Source: Mariniblastus sp964641465 | Lineage (GTDB): Bacteria > Planctomycetota > Planctomycetia > Pirellulales > Pirellulaceae | Direction of reading: 5' to 3' | DNA: 64,000 bases | NCBI GenBank assembly: GCA_964641465.1 | Contig: CAZXLW010000016.1 | Span: forward strand, 1 to 64,000 | Part shown: positions 25,597 to 35,196 of the stretch, one piece after another | Layout: each line of letters begins with the position of its first letter | Numbering within the stretch: position 1 is the first letter of the stretch | Notes under the pieces: model-generated | The model's input: the letters and a program-made list of their open reading frames with translations, nothing else | Databases searched by the model: none | Told to the model about the DNA's origin: nothing | Translations under genes and position numbers: made by a program

Positions 25597-28500
25597 TCAA
25601 TTCTTTTCAGGCAACGGCTGGCCTTCAATCCATGGACCACCTTGCTGAGCGAATTGATCAGCCAACTCGGACAACGCTTTCACTTGTTCGTTGACCTTGG
25701 GAATAATCGCTCCTAATTCTTCGTTGGCGATCTCCAGCATCCGGCGATGAGTTGGCGTCGGACCGTATGTGCTGCGATCTACACCGCGGGCAACACTGAA
25801 CAGCCGATCGCTGATGATAGCCGAGTATTTCTCGCCCGGTTCACGCTTCGCCCGATCACCGTTGAGCTCACCATCCAGCTCGTACAGTTTCAAACGCAGT
25901 GATTCCAGACTCTTGTCCAACTCTCCGACATCGGCCGCCGAATTGATGACTACTTCGGATAGTCGATTTACTTTCTTGATCGCACCGGCCAAGGCAATTT
26001 GCGTTGCCGAATGAGTTCGCACAGCTTGTTCATACTCCCGCCAGAAACCGGCCACGCCTTCCGGACTCGCCCCTTCCAAAGTTCCCTGACGTGTCGACAT
26101 CGGCTTGACCTCGAACTCCTGCGAGTCGCCAAGTACCGTGGACTCGCCGCCGACAACTTTCACCAGGCTCACGGTATAAACCCCCGGGGCACACATCTGA
26201 CCGCTTGGAGACTCCGGCCACATCGGAGGCGGATCTGCAACCAGTTTAACAGCGTCCGGTGACGGGTACCGCAAATCCCATGCGGTTCGATGGAAGCCTT
26301 TCTTCTTCTCGGCGGCAATCCGTCGTATCAAATTGCCTTCGGAGTCCCGGACGACCAGCCAGAGCGCCGGGCCGGAATCCGCCAGCTCTTCATTCATCGC
26401 GTCCCAGCCGGAAAACTCGACAGGCAGTTTCTGCTTGGCTTTCTGCTTCTCTTCGAACTTCCGTTGCTCGGCCTTCGAACGTAAATCGTCTTTCAGATAA
26501 TAAGTGAACACCGCACCAAACGGTGGATTGTCAGCAACGAAATGCGATGCGCCTTGATCACCTTTCTGCCCACTGAATCCCAGATGCGGACGTGGGAAGT
26601 ACCACAACGCGTCCCGTGTGGCAAACAAGCTCGCCTCGGCATCAAACGTGTCTTCGGTAAGCTCTCGCAATGGAGCCAAATCGTCGAGCACATAGATACT
26701 GCGGCCAAACGTAGCCGCCACCAGATCGTTTTCGCGGCGGTGAATGTGAATGTCGCGCACTGAGATCGTGGGCATACCACCCTTCAACTGCGTCCAACGA
26801 CCGCCAGCGTCTACCGAAAAGTAAACGCCAAACTCCGTCGCCGCGAATAACAGCTTCTCGTTCACGTGATCCTGAACCAATCGCCAGACAAGCAATCGTT
26901 CCGGCAAATTACTGGTGATCGACTTCCATGACTTACCACGATCAGAACTCTTCAGCAGGTACGGCCTGTAGTCCCCGTTCTTGTGATCGTCCAAAGCGAT
27001 GTAGACCGTATTCGCGTCGAACAAGTCAGCTCGAATATCGTTCACGAACGCATTCGCCGGCACGCCCGGAAGCGACCCGACTTCGAATTTTCGCCAATTG
27101 CCACCACCGTCTTCGGAAACATGAATCAAACCATCGTCGCTACCGGCATACAGCAAACCTTCTTGTTGCGGTGATTCGGCGAGAGACGTGATCGTACTGA
27201 AAGTACTCATCGCAAACAAATCCCATGGATTGTTCCAGCTTTGCGTCGACCCCATGATCGGTAACGTCAAGCGATCCAGATTGCGAGTCAGATCGTCGGA
27301 AACTGCCGTCCACTCATCACCACGATTGTCACTTTTCCAAACTCGATAAGAACCCACATAGATCCGAGCCGGATTGTGCGGTGAAACAAGAATCGGAGCG
27401 TCCCAGTTAAACCGCTCGAATGGATCGCCCTTCCCTGCTTGTGGCTGGATATCGACGATCTCGCCAGTCGCCATATCGATTCGCGACAAAAACCCTTGCT
27501 GGCGTTCGGCGTACACAATGTTCGGGTTTCCCGGTTCCGTCGCCGGCTGATGACCATCCCAGTCCAGCACCACCCGCCAATCCGAGTTCTGAATTCCCTG
27601 CACTGAATCCGTTCGCGACGGCCCGCCTTCGGTGCTATTGTCCTGCGTACCGCCGTAGATGTTAAAAAACGGCTCTGTGTCATCCAGTGCAATTTTGTAA
27701 AACTGAGTCACCGGAAGGTTGTCGATGAATCGCCAGTTGGCGGCCAGGTCAAACGACTCGTACAAACCACCGTCGCAGCCGGACAGCAGGTAGTCTGGAT
27801 CGTCGGCCCGAAAAGCCAGCGCGTGGTTGTCGGAATGCTTGTGCTGTTCAGAAACACGGCGGAAATTTTTGCCGCCATCGTCCGAAACCTGCATCCGCAC
27901 ATCCATCAGGTAAATCCGATGCGGCTGATGCGGACAAGCGTACAGTTCCTGGTAGTAATGCGGCCCGGTTCCACCGCTGACCGTATCAGATTGCTTCGTC
28001 CAGGTATTGCCTCGGTCATCACTGCGATAGACACCACCTGTGCGGATGTCCAATTCAATCGCGGCGTATAACGTGTCCGGTTCATGCGGCGAAACAGCGA
28101 GCCCGATCTTGCCCATGTTGCTTTTCGGCAGTCCTTTCTTCAACTCCGTCCAGGACACACCACCATCGTCAGAGCGATGAAGTCCGGACCCGGGTCCGCC
28201 TCCCATGTAAGCCGCAACGGTGCGATGCCGATCCCAAGTCGCCGCATAAATTCGGTTGGGATCGCGCGGGTCGATAGCGATATCGGTAACTCCCGTCCAT
28301 TCAGTATTACCAAGTGTTCGCTTCCATGACTTGCCGCCATCAGTCGACCGGTAGAATCCGCGTTCGCCACCAGAAGTCCATAACGGTCCCTGCGAGGCAA
28401 CATAGATAACATTCGAGTTACCGGGATGAACAATAATCTCAGAGAGATGTTCACTTTGCTTGAGCCCCATGTTTTCCCATTTGACGCCTCCATCAAGGCT

Positions 28501-28902
28501 GCGGTAAATGCCGTCACCAAATCCAGAGTGCCGACCGCCGACGTTTTCACCGGTACCGACCCAAATCGTGTTTGGGTTGTTGGGATCAATCGTGACGCAA
28601 CCAATCGAGTACGACGATTGCTCATCAAAAATTGGCGTCCAAGTCACCCCAGCGTTAACGGTCTTCCAAACTCCACCGCTACCGACCGCGACATACCAGA
28701 CGTTGTCATCATCCGGGTGGATTGCGATGTCAGCGATACGCCCGGACATAAACGCCGGACCGATACTACGGAATTCTAAACCCGAAAAGTTCTCGGCTGA
28801 CCAAGGCGTCTCCTTTTCGTTTTGATCAGAATCTTGTCCGACCACCAATGGAACCAGAAGACACAATAACAGTGGAGCCAGAATTTGTTTTCGTTTGCAC
28901 AT
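25597..28902 (-). CDS. Secreted sortilin/VPS10-like beta-propeller protein
   Basis: The 1101-residue protein begins with a signal peptide (MCKRKQILAPLLLCLLVPLVVG). It continues with a long run of Asp-box-like repeats, the hallmark of BNR/sortilin propellers: SLDGGVKW, STDGGKSW, SDDGGVSW, SDDRGNTW, SDDGGKNF, SDNRGDEW, SEDGGGNW, SSDRGKSW and SVDAGGRW. This family is often labelled glycosyl hydrolase, but the catalytic residues of sialidases are not evident, so binding is as likely as hydrolysis. About 300 C-terminal residues form a separate region with helical, charged segments. The ATG at 28902 is chosen because it starts the signal peptide. It probably acts outside the cytoplasm. The cyanophycinase-like gene lies 205 bases upstream on the same strand. 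Confidence 0.85.
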   Translation of the reverse strand: MCKRKQILAPLLLCLLVPLVVGQDSDQNEKETPWSAENFSGLEFRSIGPAFMSGRIADIAIHPDDDNVWYVAVGSGGVWKTVNAGVTWTPIFDEQSSYSIGCVTIDPNNPNTIWVGTGENVGGRHSGFGDGIYRSLDGGVKWENMGLKQSEHLSEIIVHPGNSNVIYVASQGPLWTSGGERGFYRSTDGGKSWKRTLGNTEWTGVTDIAIDPRDPNRIYAATWDRHRTVAAYMGGGPGSGLHRSDDGGVSWTELKKGLPKSNMGKIGLAVSPHEPDTLYAAIELDIRTGGVYRSDDRGNTWTKQSDTVSGGTGPHYYQELYACPHQPHRIYLMDVRMQVSDDGGKNFRRVSEQHKHSDNHALAFRADDPDYLLSGCDGGLYESFDLAANWRFIDNLPVTQFYKIALDDTEPFFNIYGGTQDNSTEGGPSRTDSVQGIQNSDWRVVLDWDGHQPATEPGNPNIVYAERQQGFLSRIDMATGEIVDIQPQAGKGDPFERFNWDAPILVSPHNPARIYVGSYRVWKSDNRGDEWTAVSDDLTRNLDRLTLPIMGSTQSWNNPWDLFAMSTFSTITSLAESPQQEGLLYAGSDDGLIHVSEDGGGNWRKFEVGSLPGVPANAFVNDIRADLFDANTVYIALDDHKNGDYRPYLLKSSDRGKSWKSITSNLPERLLVWRLVQDHVNEKLLFAATEFGVYFSVDAGGRWTQLKGGMPTISVRDIHIHRRENDLVAATFGRSIYVLDDLAPLRELTEDTFDAEASLFATRDALWYFPRPHLGFSGQKGDQGASHFVADNPPFGAVFTYYLKDDLRSKAEQRKFEEKQKAKQKLPVEFSGWDAMNEELADSGPALWLVVRDSEGNLIRRIAAEKKKGFHRTAWDLRYPSPDAVKLVADPPPMWPESPSGQMCAPGVYTVSLVKVVGGESTVLGDSQEFEVKPMSTRQGTLEGASPEGVAGFWREYEQAVRTHSATQIALAGAIKKVNRLSEVVINSAADVGELDKSLESLRLKLYELDGELNGDRAKREPGEKYSAIISDRLFSVARGVDRSTYGPTPTHRRMLEIANEELGAIIPKVNEQVKALSELADQFAQQGGPWIEGQPLPEKN

Positions 28903-29107
28903 AGAGAATCTTTTTTGATCGACGATGAACTGCCCGGAGATTTCCATTGTAGTAGAAATCCGCCGTCCGTCTTGGATCGGCCAAGCAACAAATACCGGCG
29001 TGCCAGATCGGACTTGTGGTATTTTTCACCTCGCTGAGATGATCTATACCGCAAAAATACTCACGGATCACTACCGCAGGTCACTTCGTGAAAATTATCC
29101 GAATCTG

Positions 29108-30835
29108 CTACCTGTTTCCGCTCGGCGCAGAATCAGAATCAGTTTCCGCTGCGTCTTGTTCGACGACTTTTCGTTCGACCAAGTCGAATTTGCTGCCGGA
29201 TTCCAATGCCAGGAAGTCATCTTGACCGGGAATCACAGGTTGACGTCGATCATAGAAAAAGACTTTGCCGCGTCCGACTACCTGGGCGATTGAACCCTGG
29301 ACCTTGATCGCGGTTCCTTCATCAATGCCGATGCCCAGGAGTTGAGGATAACGATCGGCCAGTTGTGTCATATCTTTCTGACGTCCACGTTGAGAAAAAT
29401 GCTGATCGATAGCAACGCCGTTAAGAAATCCAAGACCGCGTTCGTAGCCTGCAGCCATGATGTCAAAATTGGCCACCGGATTCGCCCGGGCAAGATAGCT
29501 GCCCTGTACCGACGCGCCCGCCGAAGATCCGCCAATGACTCCACCTCGCTTCAAAACGCCTTTCATTAACTTATGCGCCTGGGTGCCGTAATACGAATCG
29601 ACGAAATTCCATTGCCGCCCGCCGCCAAACCAGATTCCAGTTGCCTTTTCCAGCGGTTTCAAGAATGCTTCGTTCGAGTTAGCTCGATTGCGATCTTTCG
29701 TATGAATAACTTGAGCAGAAGCGACGCCCATCGCTTTCCATTGACGAACGATTCCAGGATTTTCAGCGACGGTTTTGCTTTCGGTGCAAGGTACGTAGAT
29801 CAATTGGGCGTCGTCGCCGCCAGCCATTTCGACAAATTCGCTCATCATTCCTCTTGGCATTCCGCCGCCACCAACAATGAATAGTGTGCCGTTTTCTACC
29901 ACCGGATTCGGTGACTTGGCAGGTGGAAACGCAGGCAATTGACGTTCGATTGCATCCCTTCGCCAGGCAGTCAGGTCGACAACCGTTTTATATGGATTGC
30001 TGCGCCGACCGGTGGATTGGGCAAGACGCTGGACTCGATAAGATTGACGGTCGTTGGCCGTGATTGCAAATACAACCTTTTGGTCTCCGTAAGCTCGAAA
30101 CTTACGGCCTTGCAAAATCGCTCCTGTGTTTTCTGGGATTCCAATCCCGACGCAAAGAGGCTCCATCGCGATGCCACTGTTCATGACTGGTCGTTCCAAT
30201 TTGTCTTCGTAGCCGCCGTAAACGATGGCATCAGGTATCAAGTTCAATCCTTTATCCAATCTAGTGGACGCGCGAATGGACTCGGATCGGAATTTGCCAA
30301 AATGAGAAACGACTGGACCGACGCCACAGACTGCTCCGCCATCGGTAATGATGCGGTGCAACTGGCTGCTCGATTGGCTGAGCCATTTTGCTACCTCTTG
30401 CTCAAGCACGCGGCTGGAGAATAACAATACACCACTGGCGGTTGCAACCGCTTCGTTCAGGGATCGGAATTCAGTTTCATCGAATTCGTCCAGCGGTTTA
30501 TCGTGCCCGAACTTTTTGAATTCTGATTGCCTATCCTCTGACTGTTTCTCCGAACTATCATTCGAACTATCCAATGGCGACTCAAATGATTTGCCATCAA
30601 ATCCCATGTCCAGCCACACGGCAACGAACTTTCCGTCCTTGCCACCGCCATTGTCAATGAACTTGGCAACGATTGTCGGTGCGATTTCCGGACCGGTGCA
30701 AGTTATTACGGTACCGTTTATTCTCAAATCGACTGGCCAGATCGAGAAATCCTCAGTAAACGATTGAGCAACTGAAACTTCAGCTACCACCAATAGAGCA
30801 AAAGCAATTACAACGGCAGCAAATGGACGGTTCAT
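29108..30835 (-). CDS. Cyanophycinase-like peptidase (family S51), exported
   Basis: The 575-residue protein has an N-terminal signal peptide. An extra N-terminal domain of about 290 residues of unknown fold follows, then an S51 domain from about 310 onward. Motifs include LFIVGGGGMPRGMM, GGDDAQLIYVPCTES, IWFGGGRQWNFVD and GGVIGGSSAGASVQG, where the Ser before AGAS (near residue 435) is the nucleophile, then GLGFLNGVAIDQHFSQRGR. The family hydrolyses cyanophycin or alpha-aspartyl dipeptides. Export suggests that it acts on external peptide polymers, but the substrate is not known here. The N-terminal domain itself carries a GGGKDGKF motif and may be a second, degenerate glutamine-amidotransferase-like unit. 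Confidence 0.85.
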   Translation of the reverse strand: MNRPFAAVVIAFALLVVAEVSVAQSFTEDFSIWPVDLRINGTVITCTGPEIAPTIVAKFIDNGGGKDGKFVAVWLDMGFDGKSFESPLDSSNDSSEKQSEDRQSEFKKFGHDKPLDEFDETEFRSLNEAVATASGVLLFSSRVLEQEVAKWLSQSSSQLHRIITDGGAVCGVGPVVSHFGKFRSESIRASTRLDKGLNLIPDAIVYGGYEDKLERPVMNSGIAMEPLCVGIGIPENTGAILQGRKFRAYGDQKVVFAITANDRQSYRVQRLAQSTGRRSNPYKTVVDLTAWRRDAIERQLPAFPPAKSPNPVVENGTLFIVGGGGMPRGMMSEFVEMAGGDDAQLIYVPCTESKTVAENPGIVRQWKAMGVASAQVIHTKDRNRANSNEAFLKPLEKATGIWFGGGRQWNFVDSYYGTQAHKLMKGVLKRGGVIGGSSAGASVQGSYLARANPVANFDIMAAGYERGLGFLNGVAIDQHFSQRGRQKDMTQLADRYPQLLGIGIDEGTAIKVQGSIAQVVGRGKVFFYDRRQPVIPGQDDFLALESGSKFDLVERKVVEQDAAETDSDSAPSGNR

Positions 30836-31194
30836 GATGTTACGGTTCCCGATTAGATTTCGTTGCGAGTCGATGCAAAAATGTGAATACGGAATTCAAT
30901 TTTGTGTCGGACCTGGCTGACCCCGTATCATCACATAAGCATAAATCACGCCTATCAAAAAATCACCTCGAAGCTAAACGTTATTTCCTATTTGGATTAC
31001 CTACACAACGTTTTTGAAGTGTCACTTTGTTTTTCCAACTAGACATTCCGGCAAAATGAATTGGAATATTTTTGTCGCTTCTGCGAGCCATTGCTGTTTG
31101 ACATTGGCAGTGTATTGCCTGTTGTTGATCAGTTGAACGGTCATAATTTTTGTCAAACGCAACCCAGGATTCGGTCGTGCCTCCGGAGAAGTAG
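30836..31194. other. Intergenic region, 359 bases
   Basis: It lies between the methyltransferase 3' end and the cyanophycinase start, both read leftwards, and must carry the cyanophycinase promoter near 30850-30950. A 40-codon leftward ORF (31022-31144) starts with an ATG, but it has no recognisable product. I see no terminator with a clear T run. Confidence 0.5.
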
Positions 31195-31929
31195 TCAATG
31201 CTCTGGCTTGCTCCCGCAAAATCCAGTCGCGCAGCTGAAAAAGAACGACTTGCTGACAGTCGGCAAACCTCCACGATCAAACAAGGTGGCGGCCCGGTCG
31301 CAGTTCTGGAATTTGGTCGTGTAGACGCCGAGCATCCGATAGTTTTCCGGGTTACCAAGAAACAACCTGCCGATCAACGGAATGACACTGCCCAGGTAAA
31401 ACATGTAGAAAGCCCGCAAGATACGATTCGGTGGGACGGAAATCTCCAGGAATGCAAATCGCCCGCCCGGTTTAAGAATGCGTTTAACTTCCGCAACCAG
31501 CCGGTTCGTTTGCTCTTCGTCAAACGTCTTCAATCCGAACGTTGAAACAACTGCGTCAACGGAATTCGATTCCAAACCAGTCGCCAACGCGTCCTGCTTT
31601 AGCGCGAGGCAGTTCTCCAATCGCTTACGCTTGATCGTTTTGCCGGCCAGCACATCCATTTCTGCGGAAAAGTCGATCGCAATAATCTTCTTGTCGTGAT
31701 GCGCAAGACGGTGAACATGCGTCGATAACTCGGCCATACCCGACATCATGTCCACAACACAATCGCCGGCCCGGTAATCCAGCATCCGCGCGCATTGTTC
31801 CCGCCAGAGAACACAGAACCCAAACGACGACAGCGTGTTTACGATACCGTACGTTTTAGACATTTCGTCAAACAGACCGGCGACGAACTGTGGATCGTAA
31901 ATCTTGTTGGATAGATTCTCACTTCCCAT
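31195..31929 (-). CDS. UbiE/MenG-like SAM-dependent methyltransferase
   Basis: The 244-residue product begins like quinone C-methyltransferases (FVAGLFDEMSKTYGIVN). A SAM-binding motif I follows (DCVVDMMSGMAELSTHVHRL, with MMSGMAE in place of the usual GTGDxA), then AIDFSAEMDVLA, DAVVSTFGLKTF and ILKPGGRFAFLEISVP. Family members methylate demethylmenaquinone or related quinones. The departure at motif I and the short C-terminus suggest a paralogue with another small-molecule substrate. It begins 40 bases after the CPBP protease gene on the same strand, so the two are probably cotranscribed. Confidence 0.8.
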   Translation of the reverse strand: MGSENLSNKIYDPQFVAGLFDEMSKTYGIVNTLSSFGFCVLWREQCARMLDYRAGDCVVDMMSGMAELSTHVHRLAHHDKKIIAIDFSAEMDVLAGKTIKRKRLENCLALKQDALATGLESNSVDAVVSTFGLKTFDEEQTNRLVAEVKRILKPGGRFAFLEISVPPNRILRAFYMFYLGSVIPLIGRLFLGNPENYRMLGVYTTKFQNCDRAATLFDRGGLPTVSKSFFFSCATGFCGSKPEH

Positions 31930-31969
31930 GAATCATCAACCGAAAACCTGCCGACCAAACAACAACTCG

Positions 31970-32938
31970 CTAGCCAGCAACCGTACCCGCATGCCTGTTC
32001 GCGTCAATCCGGCGAATCACCGACCAACTAAACACAAAACAAACGAGCCCAACCACAAACAAGACACCCAAGACCACATACTGCGTCTGCTCCGGAATCT
32101 CCAACAATTGGGAATATACATTGACGATGTTCCAAGTGCCGTTGATCAACGCATGGCAGAAGATCGTCGGCCAGATTGAATCGGTCTTCCAGGCAACGTA
32201 ACCTAACCAGACTCCGATCGGAAATGCAAACGAGATCGCATGCGGGGTAACGTGCATCACTGCAAACAGAATCGACGAAACCAGGATCGCCAGCCACGGG
32301 GCCCATCGCTTCAACAACCGACGCTGCATGTAGCCTCGCATCATGATCTCTTCGGCAAACCCGGGTAGCAACGCAATGAACAGGATGAACGGAATTGACC
32401 ATCCAAACGTCATCGACTTGTACAAATTGGCGATCGAGTCGTCCGGTGGAATCACCAACGTCACCAGATAAGCCAACCCCAATCCGATCGCAGTTGGGAA
32501 GAACGCTCCGATTCCAGTCGCCAGGAATTGGCCCTTGGTCAGCCCGCTATCAGTGAATCCAAGTCGTTGTTTCCATTCCACCGGTGACAGGATCGCGGCA
32601 ATGATCGCAGGCAGGATAATTGCTAACTGGGCCGGCAACGCTTGGACAATGAATCCGTACGGAGTAAACAGCTTGTCCATGATGCCTGATTGCTGCGGTG
32701 GCACGCCTGAAAACAGCGTCGGCCCCAAGTAAATAACGATCACGATCGTCGTGAACACCAGCATCGCACCCATCGCAACAAAGAACACCGCAAACACAGT
32801 CCACAACCTCGGACGCTCCGAATGCACTCCATGCTTCACGCCCGACTGGGCCGGATAATTGGCGGGTGTTGCATATGGGTTGGCTGCATCGGACAGGGAC
32901 TCTGCCGCAATACTTTCTTGATCGCGTTCTGTATTCAT
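31970..32938 (-). CDS. CPBP family intramembrane metalloprotease
   Basis: The 322-residue protein has about eight membrane segments and the three conserved motifs of the CPBP (Abi/CAAX protease) family: FAEEIMMRGYMQRR (E196, E197, R201), FAVMHVTP (H229) and FCHALINGTWN (H262). Bacterial members cleave or sort membrane peptides and some protect against bacteriocins; the substrate here is unknown. A cytoplasmic N-terminal tail of about 45 residues contains NPYATPANYPA, a motif frequent in planctomycete membrane proteins. The ATG at 32938 is preferred to a start nine codons upstream. A UbiE-like methyltransferase gene follows. Confidence 0.9.
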   Translation of the reverse strand: MNTERDQESIAAESLSDAANPYATPANYPAQSGVKHGVHSERPRLWTVFAVFFVAMGAMLVFTTIVIVIYLGPTLFSGVPPQQSGIMDKLFTPYGFIVQALPAQLAIILPAIIAAILSPVEWKQRLGFTDSGLTKGQFLATGIGAFFPTAIGLGLAYLVTLVIPPDDSIANLYKSMTFGWSIPFILFIALLPGFAEEIMMRGYMQRRLLKRWAPWLAILVSSILFAVMHVTPHAISFAFPIGVWLGYVAWKTDSIWPTIFCHALINGTWNIVNVYSQLLEIPEQTQYVVLGVLFVVGLVCFVFSWSVIRRIDANRHAGTVAG

Positions 32939-33233
32939 AAGACTCCGATTCACTGCCGATAGCAAATGCCTAAGACCAGCCTGCTAAGCCCTACCCGCAC
33001 TTTACCACTCAAGTTTTACCAGTTGGCCATTCGAACCACGATGCTAACGAAAATCAGCGACTCCCAGGCCCAAAACTCGTGTTCAATTCTTTACAGGTTC
33101 AAAAACGACGCCAATACGGGCCTTCAAATATCTCGGGGCTTAAATTTTGGGGAGTCCAGAATCGCTGGCATGTATACAATAGTGAACGACTGTTTTGGCA
33201 ACTAGCTACTAATTCAGAGATAAGAATCGAACC

Positions 33234-34445
33234 ATGCACCTTCCAATAAATCGAACTGCGTTTGTGTGTGCAATCGTCACCGTTGCGATGTTTGCAACCA
33301 GCCAGGTATTGAATGGCCAGGAACAAACCAAGTCACCCGAATCAGATAGACCGAAGCCTCGGAAACACCAGGAGATCGTTTCCAAGGGCATCGAATTCCT
33401 GATGAACAAAGGGCAGGATCGAACCGACGGATCGTTCAGCAAACAACTGGGCCCGGCAGTCACGGCAATGTGCACAACTGCTTTGCTCAAGAACGGGATC
33501 GCGGTCGAGCATCCGCAAATACAAAAAGCGCTCACCTACCTTGAATCGCATGTTCGGCCTGATGGAGGTGTCTACGCACCCAACAGCAACTTACGAAATT
33601 ACGAAACCAGTGTCGCGGTGATGTGCTTTGTCGCAGCCAACAAGGGCGGTAAATACGACAAGATTATCCAGGAAGCGATTGGTTTCCAGAAGAACATCCA
33701 GTGGGATGACGGAGAAGGCCATACCCGCGAAAGCACTTCTTACGGTGGCCAAGGTTACGGGAAACACAAACGCCCCGACATGTCGAACACCTCATACTTC
33801 GTTGACGCACTTGAGGCCGCTAGTGAAGACAAAGAAAGCGCGGCCATGAAAAAGGCGCTGGCATTTATTTCGCGAACTCAAAATCTGAATAACGAATACA
33901 ACACGATGGAGTATGCGGCCAAAGCGACGGCAGACGATCGAGGCGGTTTTATCTACACACCAGTAGGCGAAGGTGAAAGCAAGGCGGGTAAGACTCCCGA
34001 AGGTGGCCTTCGCAGTTACGCGTCAATGACGTATGCCGGACTCAAGAGCTTCCTGTATGCGGGACTCGACAAAAAAGACATTCGGGTCCAGGCAGCCATG
34101 GACTGGATCCAACGCCACTACGATCTGAAGACCAACCCGGGGATGGGAAAGCAAGGCCTGTTCTATTACTACCATGTCTTTGCCAAGGCCTTGGATGCCT
34201 ACGGCGAAGACTCAATCACGGACCCGGCCGGCAAGAAACGCGATTGGCGAGCTGACCTGACGGCTGAGCTGGGAAGCCAGCAAAACAAGGATGGTTCGTG
34301 GGTCAACGAAGCGGATCGGTGGTTTGAGGGCGATACCAATCTGGTCGGCAGCTACGCCCTGCTGGCGTTGTCGTACTGCAAAACCACGGCCGAACCTCAG
34401 TCAAAACCTGAGCCCCAAGCCGAAAAAAGCGAAAATTCAAAATAG
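33234..34445 (+). CDS. Secreted terpenoid-cyclase-fold repeat protein
   Basis: The 403-residue product starts with a signal peptide (about residues 1-27, ending LNGQ) and contains alpha/alpha-toroid repeats of the prenyltransferase/squalene-cyclase type. The QW-like motifs include RTDGSFSKQLG, RPDGGVYAPNSN, DRGGFIYTPVGE and NKDGSWVNEADRW, spaced as in the fold. The DxDD or DCTAE catalytic motifs of true cyclases are missing, so a role in binding or scaffolding outside the cytoplasm is more likely than cyclisation. The tail is charged and Pro/Glu/Lys-rich. The ATG at 33234 gives the signal peptide. It is alone in its transcription unit. Confidence 0.85.
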   Translation: MHLPINRTAFVCAIVTVAMFATSQVLNGQEQTKSPESDRPKPRKHQEIVSKGIEFLMNKGQDRTDGSFSKQLGPAVTAMCTTALLKNGIAVEHPQIQKALTYLESHVRPDGGVYAPNSNLRNYETSVAVMCFVAANKGGKYDKIIQEAIGFQKNIQWDDGEGHTRESTSYGGQGYGKHKRPDMSNTSYFVDALEAASEDKESAAMKKALAFISRTQNLNNEYNTMEYAAKATADDRGGFIYTPVGEGESKAGKTPEGGLRSYASMTYAGLKSFLYAGLDKKDIRVQAAMDWIQRHYDLKTNPGMGKQGLFYYYHVFAKALDAYGEDSITDPAGKKRDWRADLTAELGSQQNKDGSWVNEADRWFEGDTNLVGSYALLALSYCKTTAEPQSKPEPQAEKSENSK

Positions 34446-34576
34446 ACGTCTAACCGCGTTGCCTGACGGCCGATGAACTAAGGATATCGAAGCTGGAATA
34501 TCTCGGTTTTGCCTTGACAATTCGCGGCTATTCGTCGAAAATTCGCGGCTCGCAAAAAATTGGGAAAGAGTTGAAA

Positions 34577-34924
34577 ATGAAAATCTACGAAGGCGATACG
34601 GTTCAGGTTATCCGCGGTAAAGACAAAGGCCTCAGTGGCAAGGTCATGGCCGTCGATCAGGGTGCTGACGTTGTTACTGTCGAAGGCATCAATCGTGTCT
34701 ACAAGCACGTCAAGCCAAGCCAGAAGAACCCTCAAGGTGGCCGCCTGCATAAGGAAATGCCAGTCAAAGCTTCGTCGGTTATGGTGCTATGCCCAAAGAC
34801 TAACAAGCCAACCAAGGTTGGCTATCGCTATCTGGACGACGGATCCAAGGAACGATTTGCCCGAATTAGCGGTGCTGCGATGAATATCGTTTCACCATCC
34901 AAAGCGGCCTACGCCAAGAAGTAG
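34577..34924 (+). CDS. rplX: 50S ribosomal protein L24
   Basis: This 115-residue protein binds 23S rRNA early in large-subunit assembly. It starts with the KOW motif (KIYEGDTVQVIRGKDKGLSG) and has the family segments GINRVYKHVKPSQ and KTNKPTKVGYRYL. The ATG at 34577 fits the family start and has GGGAAAGAG upstream; in-frame codons before it add 21 unlikely residues. It normally sits between rplN and rplE in the large ribosomal operon, but here it stands alone between unrelated genes. A TTGACA at 34514-34519 may belong to its own promoter, although the -10 box is weak. Confidence 0.95.
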   Translation: MKIYEGDTVQVIRGKDKGLSGKVMAVDQGADVVTVEGINRVYKHVKPSQKNPQGGRLHKEMPVKASSVMVLCPKTNKPTKVGYRYLDDGSKERFARISGAAMNIVSPSKAAYAKK

Positions 34925-35196
34925 TAGGCCTCAAGCCTCGGCTCCGGCCTTCTTGCTCACAAAGCACAAGGCCGTTCATTCTTCCACTGTCCGCCCAATC
35001 TCATTGACAGCTTTTGCGGGTGCGCGCTCTTGCACCCATTCGATTGAAGATTGAAAGCCTGCCTGGCGCTCGCTGTTCGATAGCTTCGGGAGTACCAACA
35101 TGACGCATGTTAAGGTATCGTTGCGTCTTGAATCAGTATGTCCATTCCACGAGACACCCGCGCGGGTTGTAGCCTCAGCCAATAACGAGTCATCCA

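Noticed and set aside
31022..31144. 40-codon leftward ORF after an ATG
   Set aside because: Too short and without homology or conserved neighbours; kept only as a remark in the intergenic entry.
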